Part shown: one piece after another, positions 11,652 to 24,222 of the stretch
Layout: every line of letters starts with the position of its first letter
Position numbering within the stretch: the stretch's first letter is position 1
Assembly (NCBI GenBank): GCA_007844125.1
Contig: CM017564.1
Coordinates: 19,238,115 to 19,302,114 of the forward strand
Source: Sinonovacula constricta
Taxonomy: Eukaryota > Mollusca > Bivalvia > Cardiida > Solecurtidae
Length of the DNA: 64,000 nucleotides
Reading direction: 5' to 3'
Notes under the pieces: model-generated
Database searches by the model: none
Seen by the model: the letters and a program-made list of their open reading frames with translations, nothing else
Told to the model about the DNA's origin: nothing
Program-made: the position numbers and the translations under genes

Positions 11652-12060
11652 TAGGTAAATAAGAAAGTCCTATCAATGTTTCAATAGATATTTAAATTTT
11701 ATCTACAGGTAGACAAAGGCAAACAAAGTAAATGTAAATGTGACAAAAACACAGACATAACACACAGAAAAGAAAACAATCAGTTACCGCCTTGGAACGG
11801 TCAGGCGGCATAAGGGCCGACTGAGGTGCTTAAACCTGTTTTGTGGAGCGCTCCAACCTCGCAATTCCTGAAGGGTTTTCTATCAAACAAACAGTGTAAA
11901 TAAAAATATCCCGTTAAAGCGAAACAACTAACAGTAAGCACCTGCATCGGAAGTTAAAACAGATACGATGAACTTATGTACATACATCATAACTAGTAAT
12001 AAAATAAACTATCAACATATGTACAGTATGTACAGTAGATTAAAGCCTCGGTAAACAACA
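11652..12060 (+). repeat. Family B repeat, copy 2 (subtype with GGTAAATAAG start)
   Basis: It starts AGGTAAATAAGAAAG, then TAGACAAAGGCAAACAA, AATGTGACAAAAACACAGA, the core ACCGCCTTGGAACGGTCAG, TGTGGAGCGCTCCAACCTCG, and CAAACAAACAGTGTAAATAA, ending near AGTAGATTAAAGCCTCGG. It is collinear with 41,963-42,375. Confidence 0.75.
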
Positions 12061-15000
12061 CAATGTCGATATATTCGAGATAGAATATGCTTGATGGAAA
12101 TGTCGCTGCGCAGTTTCGGCAAAAATGCCGGCTAATCCCAATCCCTGGAATATACTTTGAAAGGAAGAACGGATAAATAATCGAACCCCTAAAACAATCG
12201 TAGCAAAATAAATACAAAAACGATAAATTCCAACTACTCAAAACTCGTCAGTTTGCATTTAAAAATCTGTTATTTGTAGCAAGTAACAATTTCACGCTAA
12301 AATACTGCACACAAAACATAAGACTAACGTAATCTATAAATAGTTTCCTTTTACGGATAAGTTAATGTCTTTAACACAAGAAACAATAGTTAGGTCAGCA
12401 TATCCTAAAAGTATCAACGGAAGTAAAAATACTACCTTCCGGTCAATTAAATTTCGTCCCGACCGTATCAAAAATGACTGAATACTACTTTGAAAATATA
12501 GAGAAAGCAATAAAAATCAATAAGCACAAAACTGACTGGTTATAAGAAATCGCAATACACCATACCATTTCTGGCAAGTTACATAAAAAAAAATAAAAAA
12601 AAAACTTCAACACAAAAGGATCGCTGTTACATGGAAAGTAATGTTCCATGATGATTTTCATCGCAAGAATGTTTTCTGGACCCAAAGAAAGCACTTTTAC
12701 CCCAAAGGGGAAACGCTAGATTGCGTTTACGCACTAGACTATGTAGGGTTTGATCGCGATAACGCGTTGATGTAAACCACGTAACAAGATAAACTTTCAT
12801 ATGTTAACAAGGGTTTCCATGTGAATGAAATTATAAAGACCTTGTCGAAATTGACTTAATGCTATGCAAAAAGCGTTACAAGTTAGGTGTAAACACACGT
12901 TGACTTCGTACCTCCGGTGGGTAGGGTCACATCTAGTTTCAACAACGTAATGGCTGGATCGGCACTGTAATTGGTGTCTTAAATGCATACGGTTTAAGAA
13001 GCCTGTATACACCGGTGTACAGGTTCTATATTCTTTAAATAGTTCCATAAATGGAAGCCTGTAAGCACTGACTTAGTAAATAGTTCTAACAAAAAAATAT
13101 AATAACAAATAGACGAGTATGTAAATATTCCAACGATAACAACTTAACAATAACAATAAAGGCAATATTAAATGTCATGATAGAATAATTATAAACTAAC
13201 TATTCGACGAACTTACCAGGAATGGGCACAGGAGAGCAAACGTGTAAGACCATATGCAGAAAAAACAAAGGAACATAGCTTATAAGACCACATGAGGGTA
13301 AATGAGCGAAACCTTGCTATATATCATACATCTACGTGCTACATTGCAATAAGTTTGTCGATTTTTGTTTTCAACGGAATAAAAACTAATTATCGGATAT
13401 TTATGACAGTAAATGGAAATTAAGCGACGGGTGTCTGTGTGGAAAATGCATTCTGAAAGTTGGATGACCTATGTTAACAAGGTTTATATACTCATGTCGG
13501 CATTTTGCCGACGCATTTATCAGTTCCAGTTGAAGTTTACAAATGAATACAATAAATAATATAATATTACAATTTGACGGTTCTTTATTATACTTAGAAA
13601 TACTAACATCCTACATCATGGTGGTGCAATTGATGTAATAAACTGAGACGGAACATTGCATGAAACCAATCCTTAGAACAATTAAAATATGTCTTAATAA
13701 TGACACAAATAATCTATTATTAATATAACGTCGTCGGACTACACATCGAGAAAATTTATACTTATTGACGGATATCCCGTTAGCCCTAGCGAGTTTTGCC
13801 ATCTAGTCAAGAGAAGAAGTAGCAAATGTAAACATACTGGACTGTGGTTTTAATCGCTATTACTGATTTTATAACTGATAGTCATACATCTCATTGACAT
13901 TCTTTCGACTTTAAATATAGGCCTCATCGTCTGCGGACACAGCAAAATGTGCCTGTATTACAGTGATATGTTTAATCAACTCTTCTGAATATTAAAAAGA
14001 AAATGACAGGTAAGAAAGCCATGGCTGATGATTACTGCTAAAAATCATTTTATTGGTTACTTTCTGTAACTCTAGTTCTAGTTTGTCAATATTTCACGAA
14101 CGCATTTAACAACTGCCGTACTTGCAGTTTTACTGACAAAAACGCATATCAGAATATGAATTGATTGTTATTATTTGGTAATGACTTAAACATCCGTATT
14201 CTGTCATACATATCTACTGATAAATTGTATCTACTTCGTGAGTTCGGGGACACAATTTATAAGATAATGTTTGTGACATATTAAGATTATGTTTTTTTGT
14301 TGTTGTTTTTTTTGTTTTCTTTTTAAATTGTGTTTTTTTCTGATATTGAAGTAAAATGTATAACCATGCTATGGGTGGTTCTATAGCATGCCGGGAACAC
14401 ACTATTTCTGCCGTAGGACAACCTTTTTGTGAGTATGAATATACACTTTACATACACTTTCCAGTCAAAATGGATATTTCAAATGTTTCAAAATTTCTCA
14501 GCAAAACAGTATGGAATCAACACTTCAGATGCTCTGTCGTGAACAAGTTACCTTCTGTCGCGTGCAGTGCCTGTACGTCTTCTAAGGGGTGTTTGTCCAC
14601 TACCTGCTCCCTCAAGGCTACACCCCGTTCTGTTTATTTCTTTAATCTTTGATGGTTCGTTTGTAATTTGTAATATCAATGTTTTTTATTTGCTTTAATC
14701 ATGCTTTAGTCAATATTAAAGCCATTATAAATATTTCTTTTTGTATGTTTCCACTGCTCTTATGTTTAAGATATTCGGTGACTGCAAGTTGTTTCCTAAG
14801 CAACTCTTGATGAAGCAGTCGGACTCTTTAAAACAAATTACCTAATAACATAGATATATAGGTAGTATTCTCCTTCATCACTGTCACGGTCGTTATCTCA
14901 TCAAAGTAGCTCAGCGCACAAATATAAATATCTATGTAGTGTGAACATTGTCAACATCAATCAAAATAATCGCTCAAGTTACTGAGGAAAATACAGAAAT

Positions 15001-15157
15001 ATGTAACAATCAAAGTAAACATGCAAATTAAATTAAATTATATTCACAGTTCACATTTAATATGCATCAGAAAAAATGCATTAATGAGCGCATAACAACA
15101 CAAATGAAGAATGAACACACGGCCAAAATATTTGTCAATATTGTTTCGAAAATTGTA
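12061..15157. other. Gene-free stretch
   Basis: No supported gene. It contains palindromic motifs of the type GGCAAAAATGCC (12,116-12,132) and CGGCATTTTGCCG (about 13,499-13,511), plus short T- and A-rich tracts. The ORF at 14,356-14,652 has no recognisable domain. Confidence 0.4.
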
Positions 15158-15159
15158 TA

Positions 15160-15730
15160 ATTAGTATGTGTTTAATAAGAAAAAGTTGTTCCTCTGCCGT
15201 GATTGGAGCGCAGAGTCTGGAAACTCAAACATACAGAAAAAATCGGTACGGTCGCGACTGTACAACAACCGTTGTTTAAAAGCCTCCTCATTTTCTGTTC
15301 AAAACGCTATAATGCGGTTCTATTTTTAGACAGATCCGTACACTTTTGTATACTGCTGGTTTTAATAAATGTTACCCATAAAATGCATAAAAATGGAAAA
15401 CGGTAACGTACTTTAAAAGAGTTCTAAAATTGTAATTATAAAATGTCAACAATAAGGATTAGTATGTGTTAAATAATAAAAAGTTGTTCCTCTGCCGTGA
15501 TTGGAGCGCAGAGTCTGGAAACTCAAACATACAGAAAAAATCGGTACGGTCGCGACTGTACAACAACCGTTGTTTAAAAGCCTACTAATTTACATTTACG
15601 CGGTTCTATTTTTAGACACATGCGTACACTTGTGTATACTGCTGGGGTTACCCATGAAGTGCATAAAAATGTAAAACGGTAACATACTTTACAAGGGTTC
15701 TAAAATTGTAATTATAAAATGTCAACAAAA
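15160..15730 (+). repeat. 298-bp tandem duplication (2 units)
   Basis: Unit 1 (15,160-15,457) and unit 2 (15,458-about 15,730) share ATTAGTATGTG, a near-perfect block of about 110 nt around CTCTGCCGTGATTGGAGCGC and CGGTCGCGACTGTACAACAA, then GCGGTTCTATTTTTAGACA and TAATTATAAAATGTCAACAA. Unit 2 has lost about 25 nt overall. No ORF is conserved between units. Confidence 0.85.
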
Positions 15731-16294
15731 GGGATGGGATTTGCCGGCATTTTTGCCGATACTGTGCGGCGACATTTGTATCATTATTGCAAAGGGGCAC
15801 TTAAAAGGTGCCCAGGGACTTATTATAAAATGTCAACAATAGTAACATATGTCGAATTTAGGTTCAAGACATTTACTTGCTGTAAACAAATGTTCCCATG
15901 GTCAGTATGGCTTACCATCGAGTAAAGATAGTATACAAGAAATCATTTTTGTGGTTTAAACGCTTTATTGCTATTTCAAAATGAAAGAATCAACATGGAA
16001 CAAAAGAGAATTGGTATGACCCTTCTTTCAGCGTTATGCATAATGCGATAGGTTCGCATGACTATTACGAATTTATCTGAAAAAAAAAATGCTCGAAATT
16101 TGAAACCACGTGTCATTTTCAATCCACACACGCTTGTTACAAAACTGATGTATAGGATGCATGGAAACGTTTCAAATGGTTAAGCAAACACCATTACTTC
16201 ATTGTTCATGGCTAGAACGTTTAAGTCGACGTTTTAAATCAGTGCTTCGCGTTAACACCTTAGATCATACATCGGAGGCTTACGAAAAGTATAT

Positions 16295-16298
<4 letters not shown>

Positions 16299-16355
<57 letters not shown>
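16299..16355 (+). repeat. (GA)n microsatellite
   Basis: An almost pure AG dinucleotide array, followed at 16,376-16,392 by a short (GT)n. Confidence 0.95.
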
Positions 16356-16357
<2 letters not shown>

Positions 16358-16599
16358 TTGGGTGTGTTAGTGGTTTGTGTGTGTGTGTGTGTAAATTATA
16401 TAAATGTCAATATACAAACGCGGTATGACTCACTAACTCCAAAATAATATGTCAATACCTGATAACAATTATCACTAAATTCCACTCCCTGAACTTTATT
16501 GATATATTTACCTGTTATAACTTGTAATATCTACTGGCAAATGCCGGGTACCATATTGCCATATAAATATATAGTAGACAACTCTACAAAATAAAATAA

Positions 16600-16745
16600 C
16601 AATGGTCCAGTGAAGACTTATGTGTAAATTATTAGAAATGTACACATCACATCCTTTAAACACCGCAGTCGGCCCATATTGCCGACTGACCGTTCCAAGG
16701 CGGTAACTGTCGGTTTTGTTTTGTTACGTCGGTAGATATACCACT
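16600..16745 (-). repeat. Family B repeat, partial copy 3
   Basis: The reverse-complement core is at about 16,680-16,707 (GACTGACCGTTCCAAGGCGG), with the CAGTCGG / CCGACTG hairpin partner at 16,666-16,690. Confidence 0.6.
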
Positions 16746-16994
16746 TTGTTTCAACAGATAATTAGAATTGATGGCATCCAATCTTTAAACTTGATAATGA
16801 CGGATAGGTGTCCCGTATTGGGTTGGAGGTCCGTGGAGAAACCAGGAAAAGAGGGGCATACATATTTTACATTGTTGTTATAGTGGTAATACGTTCACGT
16901 GCTGTAATGTACTTAATATATAGTTGTATGTTTTATATTGTCAACTATATATACACACTTTTCCTTATGATTGATGACACAATTGTAAATATTA

Positions 16995-17270
16995 CAGTTA
17001 AATTAACACATGCTGCAAGGCGGTTTTTTAATCTGGAATGTGGAGCGCTCTAACCTTGCCCTTCCTGAAGGTTTTTCCATCAAACAAACAGTGTAAATAA
17101 AGATATCCCGTCAAAGTGAGACAGCTAACAGTAAGTACCTGCATCGGGAGTTTAAACAGATACAATGAAATTATATACAGACAAATTAGCTGGTGATAAA
17201 ATAAACTATCCACATATGTACAGTATGTGCAGTAGATAAAAGCCTCGGCAACTTAAAAATTCTAAATGAG
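16995..17270 (+). repeat. Family B repeat, partial copy 4
   Basis: It matches the 3' half of copies 2 and 11: GTGGAGCGCTCTAACCTTGC, AAACAAACAGTGTAAATAAA, ACCTGCATCGGGAGTTTAAA, CATATGTACAGTATGTGCAG. The core is reduced to CAAGGCGG. Confidence 0.7.
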
Positions 17271-18609
17271 AGAGTAGTTTGAAGTACAACAGCCCAAGCG
17301 CTGACATATAATAAAACAATTTAATGACGTCATACAATGTCATGACGTCATATGCCAAAAGTGTCAAAAGTGATATGTAAAAAATACGAATTTTAGAAAA
17401 CAACCCAAACCAACAAAATAAAATGTAGTATTGTGAGGAGTTAATAGATCATAAGTTTAAAATAGAATATCATAAAAAAGCCGAAGATTTATCCACAGTT
17501 GGCATATTTTATAATAAAGGTACAAAAATATACCAAATGTACAATCTCACGTAAAGGGCATGCAGACTGCTGAAGTTGTCTCACCTGAATAGGGCACGAC
17601 TGGAGAGATCAAGGGACAAGAAGTCCGTCTGTGACTGTCCAATTATGGCTCTAAGTCACTGTTTTTATATAGCCTCAACGACCTGTCCGGTCATCGCGTT
17701 ATTTAAAAGCAATGCAAGTTCTTGACTGTAAAAAGTTCTATTGCAATTAATGCAGTTCAACGAAGGATTTCCGGATTTTAACAGTCCGCAATAAATTTTC
17801 TGATAGGTTTTGTAAAGTGGTCAGAAAAGTTATTGAGAACCTTGATTTTCCTTAACTTGTATAAAACATTTCCATAAAATGCAGGATGGCTTATGCCTTT
17901 CTGCATAACAGTCTTCATACTGCTATTATACTTAGAAGCAATACAATCATTGCGGTGAAATAATTTTGAAAACGCCTTTCTCAATTTGTGAAAACAAAAG
18001 CCTTGCTGTAACAGTAATTGTAATATGCAATATCTGTATATGTTTGTCAAGGAATGTCTGAAAGTCAATGTTGGTGCTAGTGTAAGAAATGGTCGTGGAT
18101 AAGTCAGAACTCAGGACATTTTTGTTATATATATATATAGTCGTCAGACAAACATGTGTTGTTTGAAGTTTGTCTGCAGGTACAAGTACACATTTATCGT
18201 GAATATTCTGAAAAGAAACTGTTATAGGGGTTTTAAGTGGTGGTAAAAACGTTTCTTAGGTAAACTGGAAGGATGGGAGGGGTAGAATTTAACGCGATTT
18301 TTTTTATCTTTAAAATAGGTTTCTTCCGGGTATTGAGTGCTACTGTATCCGTGTTTTCTCTCTTACAAAAGCGATCGGTAGACATATTATTTGCATCAGC
18401 TATTTCATTGCAACAGAGGTAAAAATCTAATTCATTTGACAGGCGATATTTCGGACCCTTAATTTTATTAATTTTTAGTCATCGATGATGTTTAAATCCC
18501 TAGTAATGATATGACCAGAAGGTAAACATAAGAAAGGTGAAGTTGAACAATTAGAAGAATCTTGAGAAGGTCTGCTACAGTTTGGTTGTAATTAAAAATA
18601 ATACCTCTT
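17271..18609. other. Gene-free stretch
   Basis: AT-rich. A short (TA)n lies near 18,128-18,141. The minus-strand ORF at 17,778-18,068 has no known domain. Nothing else is supported. Confidence 0.4.
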
Positions 18610-18723
18610 ATTGGTTTTACTTTCTTGAATTGCGAGGGTGTGGCTCTCCCCAAACAAGGTTTAAGCTCCCCTGTCGATCCTTTTGACGACTGACCGTTCC
18701 AAGGCGGTAACCGCTGTGTTTGT

Positions 18724-18776
<53 letters not shown>

Positions 18777-18895
18777 GTCTCGTCTTTGTGTTTTTGTCAC
18801 ATTTACATGTACCCAGTTTGTCTTTGTCTAGTATTAGTTTAGATTTGAATATCAGTGGAAATTTTGATAGGACCTTTTCTTATTTACCTTTTCAC
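18610..18895 (-). repeat. Family B repeat, copy 5, containing (TG)n
   Basis: The inverted core is at about 18,686-18,712. It is followed by a 57-nt (TG)n at 18,717-18,773, then CGTCTCGTCTTTGTGTTTTT and AGGACCTTTTCTTATTTACC, which are the reverse complement of the family B start. The poly-Val/Cys ORFs here are translations of the repeat. Confidence 0.75.
18717..18773. repeat. (TG)n microsatellite
   Basis: A nearly pure TG array located exactly where other family B copies carry a short (CA)n (for example CACACACACACA near 42,083). Confidence 0.95.
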
Positions 18896-20409
18896 CGCGT
18901 GTCATTACGTGATCCAATAATAAAAACAATCAATGTTTTAGATTTCGATTAACATGTGCTTAAACAATCTTAAATCAAGGTGAATAGTGATAAGGTTGGT
19001 GAATTTGGAAGCTCCAATATGTTTACTATATTAGATGAATATGGCAACAATACAGTCCATGTATAGACATTTGAGAACATAACAAAATGCAGTTAAGATG
19101 CCTGATATGCTGTTATTGACATGATTCTGCGATTCATGGTCTCTACAAGAAGGTTGACGCAAACATTAAAAAAGTACGATTAAATATTTTATAGTTCATT
19201 AATACCCCTATATAAATACTATGTGCATCGAACTTACTAATGCTCTATACTCTATGCCATATTATACAAACTATTTGCTATTCAAATAAAATAGAAACAT
19301 GATGAAGGGAATTTGTATGCAAGTTCATTATCTCATAACTGCACTTAAACTCGTGTTATTTTGTTTTCGTATTTTATCTCTGTAATATGAAACCTATGTA
19401 ATTACAAGTAAAACTCTACAGTTGCTCTACAATGGCATGTACTTATAATGTCCATATGTCTAATCCAAGAAACACTTAACCAATTCTGGAAAAAGTAAGA
19501 ACCTCCTTCTTTCGTCACTGACAACATTAAAATGACTGCATTAACATTCGTCATCATTCTTTAAATGGTGTGTCATGCTATGAGATATTTTGCCGGTATG
19601 ATAACAACCTATCGTGCTAATGTTACTCAATCCCATTGGCATTTAAGATAAAACAGGTAGAGCACTATTGATCTAAGATGTGTATTTCTAAATACGAATA
19701 GTATTTGTATCTGCAATATGTTATTCTTTGCCAATGATACTGATATAAATTGATCCAATTCAATGTAAGCTGATTGGTCAATGTCATTAAAATACGGTTT
19801 TTAAGCATATGAAGATTTGTAATATGAACATTATTGACGAGGTAACTTTTTTAAGTCTACTTTGCAGTAAAATGTTGTGAACTTTAAAATTCACAACAAG
19901 GCGCCTGCGGTCGTAACCGCCATCTATCTTCTGTAGATAATTGACCCCGGTTCCCACTTGGTTCGGACGATTCTCGTACCATTCCTGTAGATGTAGCATA
20001 CCAACACAGATGTATCGTGATGGTGTCTGTCCACTTTCTTCCTTGGCCATCAGTATCGACATGACAGTCGGATTACATACACACATTACATTGACAGCTG
20101 TGTTCTTCAACAATGTGAATACAATTATTTTATATACAATTGTAATTTGGTGACTTTTATTTTCAAGTAATATGTTTCATTCCAGGGTTGGCAATCACTC
20201 AAGTACAACAGTTTACATTATATTTTTATTCGCATGTACTTTAAATTTTAAATCCATCTTGAAACATAAAATAATCGGAATCATTAGCATGAGAACATTA
20301 CACAATATAAAAGTGGATCTATTAATATCAGTTAACTCTGATAAGCATTAGAGATCCAATTCTCTATTACTTGAAACATCATGCAATTGTAGTTTCGTTT
20401 TGTTTTTGA
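18896..20409. other. Gene-free stretch with one unresolved minus-strand ORF
   Basis: Only 19,787-20,113 (minus, 108 codons) stands out. Its middle part is less AT-rich than its surroundings and reads plausibly (HLQEWYENRPNQ), but it matches no family I know and there is no clear exon structure. Confidence 0.35.
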
Positions 20410-20558
20410 AGTTTATTGCAGCAAGCTGGCAAGTCAGCTGGAAAACCTTCTCACATTAAAGCATTAGCTCCGAACGGGACTCAAACCCACGCGGTGAGAG
20501 GCTAAGCAGTCAGAGGAGTTACAAATCGGCGACTCTACCACCACACCACGGGCGCCCC
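20410..20558 (-). mobile_element. tRNA-derived SINE, copy 1
   Basis: On the minus strand a tRNA-like head has an A-box-like TGGTGGTAGAG and a B-box-like GGGTTTGAGTCCC. A tail follows with GAAGGTTTTCCAGCTGACTT. The same head and tail order recurs at 22,115, 32,203, 56,605 and 61,575, which identifies a SINE family rather than a functional tRNA. Confidence 0.75.
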
Positions 20559-20559
20559 A

Positions 20560-22114
20560 TGTACAATTATATAAAACCACTAATATATGTAGCGGACATT
20601 GAAATTGCACCAACATATATTTAAATTATACCTACTAATGCAAACAACGAAATAACACCCAAACATATGAGCATTGTACAGTCTCAGCATTCACACTTAC
20701 AGATTTGTGTAACCGAATATTTTAGGATATCTTGTCTTGCTTTCGTGCTTCTGTTGCCTTTGCTATTGTACCTACAATTTAAAATAGTAAAAAATAGAGA
20801 ATGTGCAACAGTTACAAATAAAGTTGAAGTTTAAAGTAAGTTAGACTATTTATGTATTCCCGTTAAACGACCGTCATCTTTACATAGACTAAGTGTAAAC
20901 AATGGAAATTAGCTTTCTCTATGCATGTCCAGTGCAAGACTGACAACCTATCAGAACCAAACTAATCCAATTAAGCAATGTATATAGAGATACAGATTTG
21001 CATTCCTTTGGTCGGGAAAAAGTTATTGTCAAGAATTTCTAATAATATTCAACACGACGACAGCTATCTCCTTCGATAATCTTAAATACAAATGTAAATA
21101 ACATCAAAATCGATGTATTTAAATACAAATGTAAATAACATCAAAATCGATGTATTTAAAGTATTAAATTGTTCATTTAAACATACATTGTAAATAAACA
21201 GTATTGCTTTAAATTTAAGACATGGTAAGTGAATTACATAAAATATTAAAATCATTCAAATTTTATGTGTGATCCCGTCAATGATTGTTTATGGTATTAT
21301 AAATGTATCAGCAATATTTCACAAAGTGACGGATTATGAGAATCCCACTATCACGGTCGCAGGATAGTGGAACATCTGAGGTACTAAAGTCATCTCAGTA
21401 AAGGCAGCAACTGAAGACTAACAATGGTTAACGGATTTAATTTTGTTAGTAATCGAATTCGAATAATTGTTAAAGTCAAAAAAACAAATTAATCAATCAT
21501 GATATATCAAATTACATTGAAAAACTGTTCGAAATATTCAGTCAGACTGGTAGTGAAGTGTAGACGTATGGGACCTGCGAAAGAAATGGTATAACGTGGG
21601 TTGCAGACATATGTAGGTAGGCGGGTGGTGTACTAGTTCCTTAAGTACGGACGAAGTTAATCATTTTAGGAGGCATTTAATCGATGTAGTAATAAAATAT
21701 ATTTATTTTAAACGACAAAATCCTTTATCAACATTCATAGAAATCGATAAAATGCTTTATATAGAATACGTAGTACATATTATTTCAATACTTGTTAACT
21801 CGACTACAATTTCAATAGCATTGCTCCTTCTTGTGACCGGGACATATAGTTCCAATAATAAACAAATTGAGAATATTAATCCCATGCCAACAGCTGCTCT
21901 TCAATATTGTTCTTCCTATTCCTAACGCGGTCCGATGTATGTCTAAACAATGTCCTACCACCATAAATAAAACAAAGTAAAACAGAAATAAAATGAAGAA
22001 GTATGAATATATACAGAAATGGGATCGTATAAAATCGTGATTTCAAAACATCGCAGGGAAACAATTATACATATTCAAACTAATTTGTTTGAGAAAGATC
22101 ACAGATAAATTTCC
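20560..22114. other. Gene-free stretch
   Basis: Apart from the 37-bp duplicate at 21,083 nothing is recognised. ORFs are short and AT-driven. Confidence 0.4.
21083..21157. repeat. 37-bp tandem duplicate
   Basis: The unit containing AAATACAAATGTAAATAACA and TCAAAATCGATGTATTT occurs twice in succession with no visible difference. Confidence 0.95.
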
Positions 22115-22262
22115 AGGTAAAAGCTACGGCGACGGCATGTAAGCTGGAAGAGCTTCTAAAAGGCCTTCGTCTCGTCGGAGTTGGGACCCACACGCTGAGA
22201 TACAGATACAAAGAGGTCAGAGGTGTGGCAAGACTTTAACTCTACCCCTCGACACGGGTGCA
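22115..22262 (-). mobile_element. tRNA-derived SINE, copy 2 (diverged)
   Basis: The minus strand shows GTGTCGAGGGGTAGAGTTAA (A-box region) and GTGGGTCCCAACTCC (B-box region), then a tail with AGCTCTTCCAGCTTAC. The layout matches copy 1, but with more substitutions. Confidence 0.65.
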
Positions 22263-22599
22263 CAGGATTTTAAAATTGTATCATGTAATAAATAAATAAT
22301 ATTGACTACGTCGTAGGTCATCAAATTTTCCTGTTTATTTTTTTCCTCATGCAGTATGTGTAGGGACATATTACAAGTTGCCCGAGGATGCCAAAATACT
22401 CGAATACTGACACATATAGCCGGATCTTGACATGTGGTATAACGGTGCCTCTAAAGTAGGTAAAGTGGCGTAATGAGGCGTAAATAAACACTGATAAAGA
22501 TTCATTTGTCCCACCCACAAACAAAAGAAAATCTAACAGGTCATAGGATGCGTAGATCGAATCTCAAATAGTAAATTATATTTCTGTTTTAAGATTTTT

Positions 22600-22880
22600 C
22601 CATAAGGAGTGTTAAGTGGCTTTGAAGACCGGGAAAGTTGGGTTTGTTTTAGTAGGCACATGCAGGCACGTGACTGGCAAACCAGCTCCCCTCCTTGTTG
22701 GTGTGCTTGCAGATAACTTTTGCCGTCTGACCGTTCCAATGCGGTAACTGTTGTTTATTATGTGTGTAATGTCTTGTCTCCGTGTTTTGGTCAAATTTTT
22801 ATTTACCCTGTTTTCGTTTGTGTAGAGCTAGATTAAATTTAAATATTTAAACTTTGAAAGGACCTTTTCTACTTTACATG
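22600..22880 (-). repeat. Family B repeat, copy 6
   Basis: The inverted core has one change (CCAATGCGG for CCAAGGCGG) at about 22,735, then ATGTCTTGTCTCCGTGTTTT and AAAGGACCTTTTCTACTTTA. This is the most diverged of the copies that keep the GGTAAATAAG-type start. Confidence 0.65.
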
Positions 22881-24109
22881 TTAACAGCTGGATAGTGAAA
22901 TATAGACATTGGTCATTGCATGCCCAGTGTAGTTTCTTTCACAGACGGTTATTTCAATATAAAGCAATATAAAAAGATTAATGATAAAATATACAATTTA
23001 AATTTTGATGCAAACAGTTTTGAGGAAATTTGTAAGTACACATTTTCAAAAATAGACGTGAAATAACTCCACAGTAAAAGGATACTGCATTTCGCGTTTG
23101 TGGCGCAACGCAAATTTCTGGTTGTCAATAAACAAAGCATTATAACAGTTTATTCATAACTGGATAGTTATTGAATAAATCAACTCATCTGGTTTATATG
23201 GCGTTTTTATCTCCAATTTTAATCATCGGTACAATACAAGGCAGTCGCGATATACCGGTATTGTGATACTGAGTAAGGTCAATAGTGTACCGCGATACAC
23301 AATGACCGTACCGGTTTTTTGACGATAATATCTAAACGTAGATTGCTGCCATCATTTTGTAAATACGTTTAAGTGACACTTGTACAGATGATAAACGATG
23401 ACCGTCAAGCGACGGAAAATGTTGTCTAATGTCGAATCCAGGCAAGTTCATTCCAAAACATCCAGGGAAATGCGGCGTACTTGAATTGTCTTTGCAGTAT
23501 CTCTAACAATAAGAGGTTTAAGCAAAGATTTGACTTATTGGCATTTTTTTTTTCTTTTCTAAATCTAAGCAAAACGAATTGTGCATAGATTATTAGTATT
23601 ATTGAGCATATAATATTTTTCAAGTAGCCACAATGTTATCAGATATTTACTTACAACATAATTATTTCCCCATGCAATATAATCGAACTGGACCGTTGCC
23701 AATTGAATACAACATGTTAGAGCCGATCGATTCTTTCGGAAGAATGCCGAATTTAATGGCAAAAAAGTGAAGTGTGGAATCCCTTAATTCAGGCTGAAGG
23801 TGAACAGACCAACACAGAAAAAATGTTGAAGGTATTGCATTATGTCGACATTGCAACGCGCCTGGGAAATATATTGTAGGTGCAACCAGCCTACATACAC
23901 AGGTTAAACATCGTGACCAAAACTAAGTGACAGGATCATCACTACATTGTCATAAATGTTGCAGAGATTTATGTTGTTTGAATGTAAAAGGCGATCTTGA
24001 TAGTTATAGTCATATTACTTGTCTGTATCTTTGTTTGCCTGTTATAAAGCTCTTTCATATTTAACATAGATAATTTCTTTGTTCATTCAGCTCATCATAT
24101 TAAGTGAAA
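22881..24109. other. Gene-free stretch, possible transposon remnant
   Basis: It contains TCGCGATATACCGGTATTGT-like sequence at 23,240-23,320, of the kind seen inside hAT elements. The plus strand at about 23,440-23,500 reads KFIPKHPGKCGVLEL, faintly like a piggyBac-type transposase segment, but no longer frame supports it. Confidence 0.3.
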
Positions 24110-24222
24110 TAGCCCCATATTATAGTATGATCAACTATGGCAATATATTGTGGTACGTTTTGCAATATGTTCTGTTTTTATCACAATATATTGTGATACA
24201 CTTCAACCGTATCGTTGCAGCC
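24110..24222. mobile_element. hAT-like terminal sequence
   Basis: ACAATATATTGTGATACACT followed by CAACCGTATCGTTGCAGCCC is the typical look of one end of hAT elements (TGGGCTGCAACGATACG when read inward). The matching other end was not found, so this is a solo end or remnant. Confidence 0.4.

Noticed and set aside
23426..23856. Overlapping minus-strand ORFs and a faint piggyBac-like string on the plus strand
   Set aside because: No frame carries more than about 15 residues of resemblance, and no catalytic motif is visible.
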